Source of the DNA: Cohaesibacteraceae bacterium
GTDB taxonomy: Bacteria; Pseudomonadota; Alphaproteobacteria; Rhizobiales; Cohaesibacteraceae
NCBI GenBank assembly: GCA_016764535.1
Contig: JAESRR010000199.1
Coordinates: forward strand, 5,807-12,868
DNA: 7,062 nt
Direction of reading: 5' to 3'
Below, one piece after another: positions 1 through 6,593 of this stretch (position 1 is its first letter; the number at the start of each line of letters is the position of its first letter). The position numbers and the translations under genes were made by a program. The notes under the pieces were generated by a model. It was not told the DNA's origin. It did no database searches and worked only from the letters and a program-made list of their open reading frames with translations.

Positions 1-447
1 CTCTTCGCCATTTTCGATAATCCAGGAGCGTAAGATCAACTCATCCAGATGGTCCGCAACTTCTTCCCACGCCCAGACTTCCCGTGCCACAGGTTTTAAA
101 CAGGCTTGCTTTGCACGCGCGACCGAGACAGTTTCAAGATTTCTGTCTGTGTGATCGGAGCCCAGTCCCAGCCATATCCGGCCTTCAAAATTGAGCAACA
201 GTGGCTCTACTTCTCCCGAACACTCCGCGCCAAGAACGCTTATGTTTTCAGCCAGCGTTAATAGCGTGGGAGACACCCGGTAAAACAGGGGCACGCTTGT
301 CGGCGGGGCAACACCAATGGCATGTAATTCGCTTATATGATGATCAACGGCAGATTTGTTCCTGCCCGTCCAGCCAGCTACAAACAAGTGTGACACAACG
401 CCGGTCAGCGCTTTGCCGGAAGATGTAAATTGCATTTGTTCACTCAT
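1..447 (-). CDS. DUF2848 family protein, N-terminal 149 residues (cut by window edge)
   Basis: The reverse-strand reading frame opens with ATG at 447-445 and stays open to base 1, giving 149 residues without a stop; the C-terminal part lies outside the window. The protein starts MSEQMQFTSSGKAL and contains VAGWTGRN, AVDHHISEL, PPTSVPLFYRVS, GEVEPLLL, WLGLGSDHTDR and LRSWIIENGEE. I recognise these as the conserved blocks of the DUF2848 family, whose members are annotated as hypothetical or as fumarylacetoacetate-hydrolase-like; no reaction is established to my knowledge. No signal peptide or membrane segment is visible, so it is probably cytoplasmic. The start overlaps the dctM stop by one base (TGATG), and GGGAG at 454-458 is six bases upstream, so translation is probably coupled to dctM. 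As the last visible gene of the TRAP operon it probably encodes an enzyme acting on the imported solute. A second in-frame ATG lies four codons in. The family call is from memory of its motifs. Confidence 0.85.
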   Translation of the reverse strand, partial: MSEQMQFTSSGKALTGVVSHLFVAGWTGRNKSAVDHHISELHAIGVAPPTSVPLFYRVSPTLLTLAENISVLGAECSGEVEPLLLNFEGRIWLGLGSDHTDRNLETVSVARAKQACLKPVAREVWAWEEVADHLDELILRSWIIENGEE

Positions 448-1727
448 CAAAAACTCCCGGGAAGAAATAACGCGATTGAGGGAAGGGCTATCAATGCGGC
501 AACCATCAGCAACATCGCAAAGGCGTAAGGCATGGCTCCGATCATCACATCGGTGAAACTGCCGGATTTTCGCGCTGCCTGAACAACATATAAATTGAGC
601 CCGACCGGCGGTGTAATCAACGCCATTTCAACCAGCAATATCATCAGAATGCCAAACCACAACTTGTCATAACCGAGCTGTTCGATGATCGGAACAACGA
701 TGGGAATTGTAGCAACCATCAATGAAAGGGTTTCAATGAAGAAGCCCAGCACGATGTACATGAGAACTATAACCAGCAGGGTGCCCAATGTGCCAAGGCC
801 CAGATTTTGCAACACTTCCTGAAGTGCCCTGCTCACCCCGGCAGCTGTCAGCACAAAGTTGAGGACATAGGCACCAATCACTACCAGCATGATCATCGCG
901 GTTGTACGGACTGTTCCCTTTAAACTCTCGATCAACATGCTCATAGACAGTGATTTGTGAAAAGCCGCGATGGCCATCGATATGCCAACACCTATGGCAG
1001 CGGCTTCTGTCGGTGTTGCCCACCCGGCATAAATGGACCCAACAATTGCGGCAAACAAACCCAGCAACGGCAATAGATCAACCAGCCCCGACATCCGACG
1101 GGCCCAGCTGGCGCTGATCCCCGGTCCGCCCAGTGACGGGCGCCAAATACAAAGCGCGGCGGTGATCATCATGAATAGAACAGCAAGAAGCAGGCCGGGC
1201 ACGATCCCCGCCATAAACAATTGCGGGATAGAGGTTTCGGTTAGAAATCCATAGACAATCAAATTGATCGAGGGCGGGATCATGATCCCGAGTGTTCCAC
1301 CGGCTGCTATTGCGCCTGAAAACAGTTTTGGATCATAACCAAGTTTTTCCGCTTGCGGCATGGCAACTGCGGCTACAGTCGCCGCCGTCGCAACAGATGA
1401 TCCAGACGTCGCCGAAAACAATGTTGCGGTCGCCACATTGGCATGAATAAGGCCACCCGGCATCCACGACACCCAGCTTTCAAGTGCCGCGTAGGTTCGC
1501 CTTGCAACACCGCTGCGAACAAGAACCTCGCCAAGTAATACAAAAAACGGAATGGCAATCAATGTCGCACTGTTTGAGGAAGACCAGACAATCTGCCCCA
1601 GCCCGCGCATCAAGGGAAACGGGCTGAAAAACAGATCAATTCCAAACGCCAGTAAAAATAAAACAATGCCAACCGGAACGGAAAGTGACAGAAGGAGCAA
1701 TAGTCCGGTTGAGGTAAATAAAATCAT
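447..1727 (-). CDS. dctM: TRAP transporter large permease subunit (DctM type)
   Basis: This 426-residue protein is the large membrane subunit of a tripartite ATP-independent periplasmic transporter, the part that couples solute uptake to an ion gradient. The length is normal for the family. It is hydrophobic throughout, with roughly a dozen membrane segments. Typical DctM blocks are visible: GSSVATAATVAAVAMP (about 109-124), GGTLGIMIPPS (143-153), GWATPTEAAA (235-244), the LGFFIE and IPIVVPI region (327-347) and EMALITPPVGLNLYVV (367-382). The ATG at 1727 overlaps the dctQ stop in an ATGA arrangement, and TGAGGA at 1735-1740 lies seven bases upstream as a ribosome binding site. The stop overlaps the start of the DUF2848 gene by one base. 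It should form the membrane complex with the DctQ protein just upstream and receive solute from the DctP protein. The substrate cannot be inferred from this subunit. Confidence 0.96.
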   Translation of the reverse strand: MILFTSTGLLLLLSLSVPVGIVLFLLAFGIDLFFSPFPLMRGLGQIVWSSSNSATLIAIPFFVLLGEVLVRSGVARRTYAALESWVSWMPGGLIHANVATATLFSATSGSSVATAATVAAVAMPQAEKLGYDPKLFSGAIAAGGTLGIMIPPSINLIVYGFLTETSIPQLFMAGIVPGLLLAVLFMMITAALCIWRPSLGGPGISASWARRMSGLVDLLPLLGLFAAIVGSIYAGWATPTEAAAIGVGISMAIAAFHKSLSMSMLIESLKGTVRTTAMIMLVVIGAYVLNFVLTAAGVSRALQEVLQNLGLGTLGTLLVIVLMYIVLGFFIETLSLMVATIPIVVPIIEQLGYDKLWFGILMILLVEMALITPPVGLNLYVVQAARKSGSFTDVMIGAMPYAFAMLLMVAALIALPSIALFLPGSF

Positions 1728-2257
1728 GCTTCGTTCCTCAATCCGGCAACTTGATCTACATCATCAAACCTGCCCTGAAATACAAAAACGACGACACCCA
1801 CCAATACGATAACTGCCGATAATGCGAACCAGATCCACCCGGCAAACCACAGGCTCTGGGGAATCCAGAGAGGTGTTTCAAGTGGCGTATTTGCAGTCGA
1901 ATGATATTTGATGGTTTTGGAAAGAACCGACCAGGTACGATAGGCAATCACCAGTGCCGTGCCGGATAGAGCAAGAATGGCGATCGCATCAAACAACGCC
2001 CGGCCTCGCGAGGCACATTGCGCTCGCAACAAATCAATTCGCACATGAGCCAGATTGGTCAACGCATAACTAATGCCCCAGCTTGTAGAAATTGCCATCG
2101 CATAACCGGATATTTCATCTGTACCACCAAGGGATAATCCAAAGCGCCGTAAAACGATGTCTAGAATAGTGACCGCGACGCTGGCTAATAATACAAAGCC
2201 AGCGATCACAGCCAATTGCTCGTTCATCAGCCGAAGCTTAAAGAGCAGTTGTTTCAT
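1724..2257 (-). CDS. dctQ: TRAP transporter small permease subunit (DctQ type)
   Basis: This 177-residue protein matches the small membrane subunit of TRAP transporters, which packs against the large permease. Four hydrophobic segments are visible at about 13-33, 50-68, 88-108 and 130-160. Family-like stretches include DIVLRRFG followed by GTDEISGYAMA, then AHVRIDLLR, and TPLWIPQSLWFAGW before the last helix. The tail after the fourth helix is short and acidic. The ATG at 2257 is 17 bases after the dctP stop. The only ribosome binding site candidate, AGGAAAG at 2270-2276, overlaps the dctP stop codon and is a rather distant 12 bases away, so initiation may depend on coupling to dctP. A second ATG ten codons in (2227) has no better site. 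The stop overlaps the dctM start by four bases. The family call is firm; the exact start is less so. Confidence 0.93.
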   Translation of the reverse strand: MKQLLFKLRLMNEQLAVIAGFVLLASVAVTILDIVLRRFGLSLGGTDEISGYAMAISTSWGISYALTNLAHVRIDLLRAQCASRGRALFDAIAILALSGTALVIAYRTWSVLSKTIKYHSTANTPLETPLWIPQSLWFAGWIWFALSAVIVLVGVVVFVFQGRFDDVDQVAGLRNEA

Positions 2258-2274
2258 TGGACGGGATTACTTTC

Positions 2275-3315
2275 CTACTCGAGCCTGATTTCAACGCCGG
2301 TTACCTTGCCGACAGTCTCGTTCCAGCGCTTGCCCCAGTTTCCACCGGCGCGTTTTGCCCAGGCGGGAAGCACCTGATTGATCAGGATATCACGGGCATT
2401 ATCAAGATCACTCTGCGAAACTTTCACAAGTTTTAGATTACGTTTCTCGCCAGCACAATCACCCTCGCCGGTGAGACAAGCAATATCTGCCTGCAACGCA
2501 TTTTGCGCAGAATCCCAGGCTGGTTTCTCCAGTTGTGAAGTTACCTGTTCCTGCAGTAAAGTTTGATCTTCCGCGCTCAGTGAATCCCATTTTTCATAAT
2601 TGATCGCTGTTACCACCGGGTCCCAGCCACCCAGAGGGATTGGCATCAAATGTGTTGTGACTTCCCACCATCCGGCGCTATAGCCTGAACCTGCACCGGT
2701 AATTGCACAATCAACGACGCCGCGTTGCAAAGCTCCGGGAACTTCACCAAACCCGATGGTGACACCTTCTGCTCCAAGTGCTTCCAGCAACTTCGCTGTC
2801 ATTCTGCCAGATGCCCTTATCTTCTTGCCTTTCAGGTCTCCCAGACCCTTGATATCGGCATTGCAGAAAACCACCTGCGGCGGATAGGGCGCAATTCCGA
2901 GTACCTTTGCCTTAAACACATCGCGAAAAATATCATCGACGAGTGGTCTGGCCGCTTTCACCATTTTGTAAGCAGCAGCTGCATCTGTCGCCACAAGTGG
3001 AACATCAAGCCCTTCCAGCGCAGGTGCATCGGATACCGCATAATCCGCAACTGTCATGCCGACATCAAATATGCCATCGCCAAGCATACGAAATACATCG
3101 CCGCCCTTGATACCCATCTGGTCGTGGGTCGTCAGGTTGGCAGTTATCCGACCATTGCTGGCACTGCTGATTTTATCTGTCCAGAATGGCGCTTCATACT
3201 GTTTATGCAGCGGCAGTCCGCTCCAGCTCCCGACAACAGAAAGCTGTTCGCCCGCAAATGCGGTTCCCGAAATGACAACCAGTCCGGCTGCCAGAATTGG
3301 TGATAAACATTTCAC
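2275..3315 (-). CDS. dctP: TRAP transporter periplasmic solute-binding protein (DctP family)
   Basis: The protein of 346 residues captures the solute in the periplasm and delivers it to the DctQM permease. I chose GTG at 3315 because residues 1-21 then form a clean Sec signal peptide (MKCLSPILAAGLVV, cleavage after AFA before GEQ) and GGGGAGAT lies at 3321-3328. The same frame is open back to an ATG at 3375, but that would put 20 polar, cysteine-rich residues before the signal peptide. Family features include HKQYEAPFW near the mature N-terminus, LKGKKIRASGR at about 161-171 with the arginine that in DctP proteins usually binds the substrate carboxylate, and ALGAEGVTIGFGEVPGALQRGVVD at 179-202 (written here as two adjoining blocks, ALGAEGVTIGFG and EVPGALQRGVVD). 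Cysteines at 151, 203, 280 and 287 may form disulfides, the last two in the loop CLTGEGDC. It starts one base after the upstream gene's stop. The arginine suggests a carboxylate ligand, but its identity is unknown. Confidence 0.94.
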   Translation of the reverse strand: MKCLSPILAAGLVVISGTAFAGEQLSVVGSWSGLPLHKQYEAPFWTDKISSASNGRITANLTTHDQMGIKGGDVFRMLGDGIFDVGMTVADYAVSDAPALEGLDVPLVATDAAAAYKMVKAARPLVDDIFRDVFKAKVLGIAPYPPQVVFCNADIKGLGDLKGKKIRASGRMTAKLLEALGAEGVTIGFGEVPGALQRGVVDCAITGAGSGYSAGWWEVTTHLMPIPLGGWDPVVTAINYEKWDSLSAEDQTLLQEQVTSQLEKPAWDSAQNALQADIACLTGEGDCAGEKRNLKLVKVSQSDLDNARDILINQVLPAWAKRAGGNWGKRWNETVGKVTGVEIRLE

Positions 3316-3316
3316 A

Positions 3317-4189
3317 TTACATCTCCCCGCCGTGTACATGTTTTTCAAACACCGGAGGCACGGCGCGCTCCTCATGTTTGTTCATAAGATCGTCAATGTC
3401 TGTAATCAACATCGCGCCCGGCGCATGCGTAATACATAAATCTGGCCGGGCTTTTTCAATCGCCACCTGGCTGGTGACGCCGCAAGCCCAGAACACCGGG
3501 ACTTCACCTTCAAAGATGCGGGTTGCATCACCCCAGTCGGGCAGGCTGATATCCGGGATACCAATTTTACCCGGATCTCCGGTATGGAGCGGCATGCCGT
3601 GGGCGTGAGGATATTGCTCGCAAATCCGAAAAACACTGGCGAGATCCTCGATCCTGACAGGCCGCATGCTAACGACAAATGACCCGCCAAACCTGCCAAC
3701 GGGTCTGGTCTGGATATTGGTGCGGTACATGGGAACTGTGGTGTTTCGTTCAATATGACGCAATGGAACTCCGGCGAGCATCAGTGCGGTTTCAAAGGTG
3801 AAGGAACAGCCAAGGGCAAAGGTGACAAAATCATCGCGCCACATATCTCGAATATCGGCAAACTGCGCGACAGGCTCACCATGTCTGAAAATTGTGTAGA
3901 GCGGAAGATCAGAACGTATATCGATGTCATCACCAAGAGCTGTCAGCCCGGGATTACCAGGCTCCGATACCCCGACCAAAGGACAGGCCTGTTTGTTTTG
4001 TTGGCAAAAAGTCTGGAAGTCTGAAGCTTCTGTTTGTGGAAGAATAACAATATTGCACTGAAGGACCGATTTGCAAAGACCTGCCGTATGACCCTGATAG
4101 TGATTATTGCGAATTGCCTGCCTGACAATCCCGATTGGTTTGTCAAGAAGATCTGAATGATCCGTTTCGCTGATGATTACGCTATGCAC
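3317..4189 (-). CDS. UPF0317/DUF1445 (YcsI-like) putative hydro-lyase or D-glutamate cyclase
   Basis: The predicted 290-residue cytoplasmic protein belongs to the family annotated as putative hydro-lyase, related to the domain of eukaryotic D-glutamate cyclase, which converts D-glutamate to 5-oxo-D-proline, and to Bacillus YcsI. Recognised blocks, numbered from the GTG start, are CNIVILP near the N-terminus, CPLVGVSEPG, GCSFTFE (127-133), PMYRTNI (153-159), VSMRP (173-177), HGMPLHTGDP (197-206), VPVFWACGVTSQ (230-241) and THAPGAMLITD (254-264). All are intact and the length is near the family norm of about 265-290. The frame is open to a TTG at 4213, but only GTG at 4189 has a good ribosome binding site (GGGAGA at 4197-4202). 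It is the first gene of the TRAP operon, so its substrate is probably the imported solute or a derivative. The specific reaction is not proven for bacterial members; the family call is firm. Confidence 0.92.
   Translation of the reverse strand: MHSVIISETDHSDLLDKPIGIVRQAIRNNHYQGHTAGLCKSVLQCNIVILPQTEASDFQTFCQQNKQACPLVGVSEPGNPGLTALGDDIDIRSDLPLYTIFRHGEPVAQFADIRDMWRDDFVTFALGCSFTFETALMLAGVPLRHIERNTTVPMYRTNIQTRPVGRFGGSFVVSMRPVRIEDLASVFRICEQYPHAHGMPLHTGDPGKIGIPDISLPDWGDATRIFEGEVPVFWACGVTSQVAIEKARPDLCITHAPGAMLITDIDDLMNKHEERAVPPVFEKHVHGGEM
3321..3328 (-). promoter_or_regulatory. Ribosome binding site that sets the dctP start
   Basis: On the reverse strand this reads GGGGAGAT, with its GGGGAG core seven bases before GTG at 3315. 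It lies inside the last codons of the upstream DUF1445 gene, whose TAA stop is one base before that GTG. The position supports the GTG start over ATG codons at 3339 and 3375, and suggests reinitiation by ribosomes leaving the upstream gene. Confidence 0.75.
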
Positions 4190-4196
4190 TGACTTA

Positions 4197-4202
4197 TCTC
4201 CC
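4197..4202 (-). promoter_or_regulatory. Ribosome binding site that sets the DUF1445 gene start
   Basis: The reverse strand reads GGGAGA here, seven bases before the GTG at 4189. The competing in-frame TTG at 4213 has no purine-rich site at a suitable distance, and an ATG at 4220 is in another frame that soon stops. This favours the 290-residue product over the 298-residue one. Confidence 0.65.
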
Positions 4203-4260
4203 ACTGGAGACAAAATGCATCACGCTTGATATAAATTCAAATCGTCATTTTTTGTAGTCT

Positions 4261-4284
4261 TTGATCAATTATTCTGATCATCAA
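4261..4284. promoter_or_regulatory. Palindromic dyad, possible operator
   Basis: The left arm TTGATCAA (4261-4268) is itself a perfect palindrome. The right arm TGATCATCAA (4275-4284) repeats the TGATCA core and can pair with the left arm with one bulged base. The dyad lies about 70-95 bases upstream of the DUF1445 start, where a repressor or activator of the TRAP operon could bind, and it overlaps the stop codon of the possible small ORF. No regulator gene is visible in the window, and the binding protein is unknown. Confidence 0.3.
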
Positions 4285-4481
4285 TACCATTTTTCAAAAG
4301 TGTCGGGTTCTGTAAATGGTTGGTCATCATCGGTTCTTAGCCATTGATCGACTACATTCCCGGAAATTGAAACGCCTCTTTCGACCAATTGCAGACCAAT
4401 TTTCAACAGAGCGTATGTAGCTGCTCGTTCTTCCAGCTGCGCCGCCGTGAGTTGTATGATTGAGGACGAGGAAGTTAACAT
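4281..4481 (-). CDS. Possible small hypothetical protein, or 3' part of a frameshifted gene
   Basis: This open frame encodes 66 residues, begins at ATG 4481 and ends with TGA at 4283-4281. AGGA at 4487-4490 sits five bases upstream of the start. The protein reads as a plausible small soluble protein: a serine-rich start (LTSSSS), then a helix-like segment LTAAQLEERAATYALLKIG, then LQLVERGVSISGNVVDQWLR and an acidic tail ending FEKWY. I do not recognise the family. It points the same way as the TRAP operon and ends about 90 bases before the first operon gene, so it could be a leader gene. The frame is blocked upstream by TAA near 4517, but an adjacent frame is open from 4327 to beyond 4641 with a protein-like sequence in its 5' half, so this may instead be the end of a gene broken by a one-base shift. 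A chance ORF is also possible. Confidence 0.35.
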   Translation of the reverse strand: MLTSSSSIIQLTAAQLEERAATYALLKIGLQLVERGVSISGNVVDQWLRTDDDQPFTEPDTFEKWY

Positions 4482-4545
4482 TGCAATCCTGCTCCAGGGT
4501 GTGCCGTTTATACCAACTTAAAACAACTTTATTCGCGTCAATAAT

Positions 4546-4555
4546 ATTGATCAAT
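4546..4555. promoter_or_regulatory. Second TTGATCAA palindrome, possible operator
   Basis: ATTGATCAAT is a perfect 10-base palindrome containing the same TTGATCAA octamer as the dyad at 4261. It ends 18 bases before the -35 element of the possible lysE-type promoter. Two copies of one octamer within 300 bases of a divergent control region suggest a shared binding site, but AT-rich palindromes also arise by chance. Confidence 0.28.
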
Positions 4556-4573
4556 GCCATCAGTATTAGTCCT

Positions 4574-4601
4574 TCGACATTCCCTGCCAAACGCTGATAA
4601 A
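4574..4601 (+). promoter_or_regulatory. Possible sigma-70-like promoter for the rightward genes
   Basis: TCGACA at 4574-4579 matches five of six bases of the TTGACA consensus. GATAAA at 4596-4601 matches four of six of TATAAT, with a 16-base spacer. This would give a leader of about 75 bases before the ATG at 4684. No other equally good pair was seen upstream of that gene. The assignment is by eye only. Confidence 0.3.
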
Positions 4602-4683
4602 CATAGACATCTTCCCCATCCCCTCCCCGGATGATCCCCATATAGACCCATTGTTCGCGCAGCTCCCGGCGCGAGGAGATCTC

Positions 4684-5319
4684 ATGATCCTTGAAACCAT
4701 CCTGCTCTATAGCGTTGTGGCGTTTTTCTATGTCATTAGCCCAGGTCCCGCCGCCTTTCTTGCCATCTCGAACGCTATGACAGCCAGTATGCGCATTGTT
4801 GTCATTTCAACACTTGGAAATATTTCCGGATTATTCCTGTTATCAGCAATTTCCATCATTGGTCTTGGTGCGCTGCTCACAACATCCGCAACTCTTTTCA
4901 TGATCATTAAATATCTGGGTGCGGGTTACCTGATTTATCTGGGTATCAAACAGTTTTTTATCGCCCGCAATTCATTGACTGGTGAAAAATCCGGAAATGC
5001 CTCAAGGCCAGTGCGATCAGGCTGGTCCTATTATTCAGAAGCGTTTATCCTCGCCGCGACCAACCCCAAACCAATCCTGTTTTTCGTTGCGTTGTTCCCG
5101 CAATTTCTCAATACCAGCAGCGCCATCGCACCGCAGTTTTTTGTGATGACCGGCATCTTTATGATGTTCTCGTTTATGAGCCTGTGTAGCTATGGTTATC
5201 TCTCGCGGATCGCAAGGGGATGGCTCAATAACCCGGAACGGATGAAATGGTTTCACCGGGTGACCGGCGGTTTGTTTATTGCGCTTGGCCTGACTCTCAC
5301 CCAGCTTCGAAACGCCTGA
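4684..5319 (+). CDS. LysE/RhtB-family amino-acid exporter
   Basis: The 211-residue inner-membrane protein has the length and pattern of the LysE/RhtB exporters, which pump amino acids or related compounds out of the cell using the proton gradient. The signature SPGPA is at 19-23 in the first helix, YLGAGYLIYLG at 77-87, and the conserved NPKPILFFVALFPQF at 127-141. About six hydrophobic segments are present. I chose ATG at 4684 because AGGAG at 4674-4678 is five bases upstream and the protein then begins directly with the first helix; an ATG at 4651 would add 11 residues and lacks a site. It is transcribed away from the TRAP operon and lies 86 bases before an M20D amidohydrolase. That pairing suggests export of an amino acid released inside the cell. 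The family is clear; the exported substrate is not. Confidence 0.92.
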   Translation: MILETILLYSVVAFFYVISPGPAAFLAISNAMTASMRIVVISTLGNISGLFLLSAISIIGLGALLTTSATLFMIIKYLGAGYLIYLGIKQFFIARNSLTGEKSGNASRPVRSGWSYYSEAFILAATNPKPILFFVALFPQFLNTSSAIAPQFFVMTGIFMMFSFMSLCSYGYLSRIARGWLNNPERMKWFHRVTGGLFIALGLTLTQLRNA

Positions 5320-5405
5320 TATCAAAAGGACTGGTAGGACCACTGGCATAAGGCATCAAACCAGGGTAGGTATTCACTTCCCGCCCGTGTTCTCAGGAGG
5401 CCTTC

Positions 5406-6575
5406 GTGCACACCACCAATAACCGTATCGCTGACATATCACCCGAAGTAACAGGCTGGCGTCGCTGGCTGCATCAAAATCCGGAACTGCTTTTTGATCT
5501 GCCCAAAACAGCCAAATATGTTGCAGAACGGCTCAGGGAAATAGGTGTCGACGAAATACACGAAGGCATTGCACAAACCGGCATGGTCGCGATTATCCAT
5601 GGCCGCGAAAAAGGCCCGGCGATTGGCTTGCGCGCCGATATGGATGCACTTCCCATGGATGAGGAATCCGGCGTTGAGCATAGCTCCCAAACTCCAGGTA
5701 AGATGCATGCCTGCGGTCATGACGGTCATACTGCAATGTTGCTTGGTGCCGCCAAATATCTGGTTGAAACCCGTAACTTTGCCGGAACAGCTGTATTGAT
5801 TTTCCAGCCTGCCGAAGAAGGTGGCGGCGGTGGTGACGTGATGGTGAAAGAAGGCATCATGGACCGGTTTGATGTGAAAGAAGTCTACGGCATGCACAAT
5901 GCTCCCGGACTTCCACTTGGCCAGTTTGCATTGCGCAAGGGTGCACTTCTCGCAGCAGCAGATTTCTTTGATATTGTCGTGACTGGCAAAGGTGGACATG
6001 CCGCAAGGCCACACCATTGCAAGGATCCCATCCTGGCTGCAACAGCATGTATCACCGGATTTCAGAGCATTATTTCCCGCTACACCGACCCGATTGAAAA
6101 CGGCGTATTGTCAGTGACTGCAATAACATCCGGCAGCACCTATAATGTTATTCCGCCACATGCCCATATCAAGGGCACGGTGCGGGCGTTGCATGAAGCG
6201 ACCCGCCAGACCATTGCCGACCGGATGCAGGATGTTTGCGATGGCGTTTCAAAAATGTACGGCATGGAAATTGAACTCAAATACAAGCCGCTCTATCCGG
6301 TGACATTCAACCATTCCGACAATACGGAATTTGCCGGCGACCATGCGGCATCGATTGTTGGTGAAGAAAATGTTGATCGGGATTGTCCACCACGCATGGG
6401 CGGTGAAGACTTCTCCTTCATGCTGTTATCGCGTCCTGGTGCGATGATCTATCTGGGCAATGGCGACACCGCCGGTGTACATCACCCGGCCTATGATTTT
6501 AATGACGACGCCATACCGTTCGGCGTTGAATACTGGGTTAAAACCATCGAGACACGTATCCCGGCACAGGCTTAA
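5406..6575 (+). CDS. M20D amidohydrolase (hippurate hydrolase / N-acyl amino acid hydrolase type)
   Basis: This complete 389-residue cytoplasmic metallopeptidase-fold enzyme should cleave an N-acyl bond, releasing an amino acid (or amine) and a carboxylic acid. Motifs in order: HQNPE (23-27), LRADMDALPMDE (75-86), HACGHDGH (101-108) with likely metal ligands C103 and H105, PAEEGGGGG (135-143) with the catalytic and metal-binding glutamates E137 and E138, GMHN with H164, GKGGHAARPH (194-203) with H198 of the dimerisation domain, YNVIPP (246-251), MGGEDFSFM (331-339) and GVHHPAY (357-363) with the last metal-site histidine. All expected ligands are present, so it is probably active. The start is GTG at 5406 with CAGGAGG at 5394-5400 five bases upstream. 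Best guesses are hippurate, N-acetyl or other N-acyl amino acids; IAA-amino acid hydrolases share the fold. It probably shares a transcript with the preceding exporter gene. Confidence 0.94.
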   Translation: MHTTNNRIADISPEVTGWRRWLHQNPELLFDLPKTAKYVAERLREIGVDEIHEGIAQTGMVAIIHGREKGPAIGLRADMDALPMDEESGVEHSSQTPGKMHACGHDGHTAMLLGAAKYLVETRNFAGTAVLIFQPAEEGGGGGDVMVKEGIMDRFDVKEVYGMHNAPGLPLGQFALRKGALLAAADFFDIVVTGKGGHAARPHHCKDPILAATACITGFQSIISRYTDPIENGVLSVTAITSGSTYNVIPPHAHIKGTVRALHEATRQTIADRMQDVCDGVSKMYGMEIELKYKPLYPVTFNHSDNTEFAGDHAASIVGEENVDRDCPPRMGGEDFSFMLLSRPGAMIYLGNGDTAGVHHPAYDFNDDAIPFGVEYWVKTIETRIPAQA

Positions 6576-6593
6576 CCCAGGTTGGAGCATACT

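Larger units (their letters stand above)
4190..4683. other. Divergent intergenic region between the TRAP operon and the lysE-type gene
   Basis: Nearly 500 bases separate the leftward TRAP operon from the rightward exporter. It is AT-rich near 4214-4290. No RNA gene and no known protein family was recognised. It contains a small reverse-strand ORF (4281-4481), a second overlapping open frame (to 4641) that may belong to it, two TTGATCAA palindromes, and a possible forward promoter. For the leftward operon the best -10 candidate I see is TATATC on the reverse strand at 4228-4233, about 40 bases before the GTG at 4189; no good -35 hexamer accompanies it, so I do not annotate it separately. Confidence 0.6.

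Noticed and set aside
201..428. Forward open frame over the left edge
   Set aside because: The reverse strand here encodes the conserved DUF2848 blocks; the forward translation is low-quality and has no supporting start site.
2725..3303. A 192-codon forward open frame opposite dctP
   Set aside because: It lies wholly antisense to a clear DctP coding sequence, and its translation is rich in Cys, His and Arg with no recognisable domain, as expected of a shadow frame.
3406..3753. A 115-codon reverse open frame inside the DUF1445 gene
   Set aside because: It overlaps the conserved DUF1445 motifs in another frame and resembles no protein.
4261..4300. The 4261-4284 dyad followed by a T-run as a forward intrinsic terminator
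   Set aside because: The stem is AT-rich and bulged, the T-run is several bases away, and no forward gene ends upstream of it.
5320..5405. Possible terminator or promoter between the exporter and amidohydrolase genes
   Set aside because: Only a four-base stem (TGGT with ACCA around AGG) was found and no T-run or convincing promoter pair, so co-transcription is more likely.
5439..6017. A 192-codon reverse open frame opposite the M20D gene
   Set aside because: It is antisense to a gene with all catalytic motifs intact, and its protein is Cys/Phe/His-rich without any family pattern.
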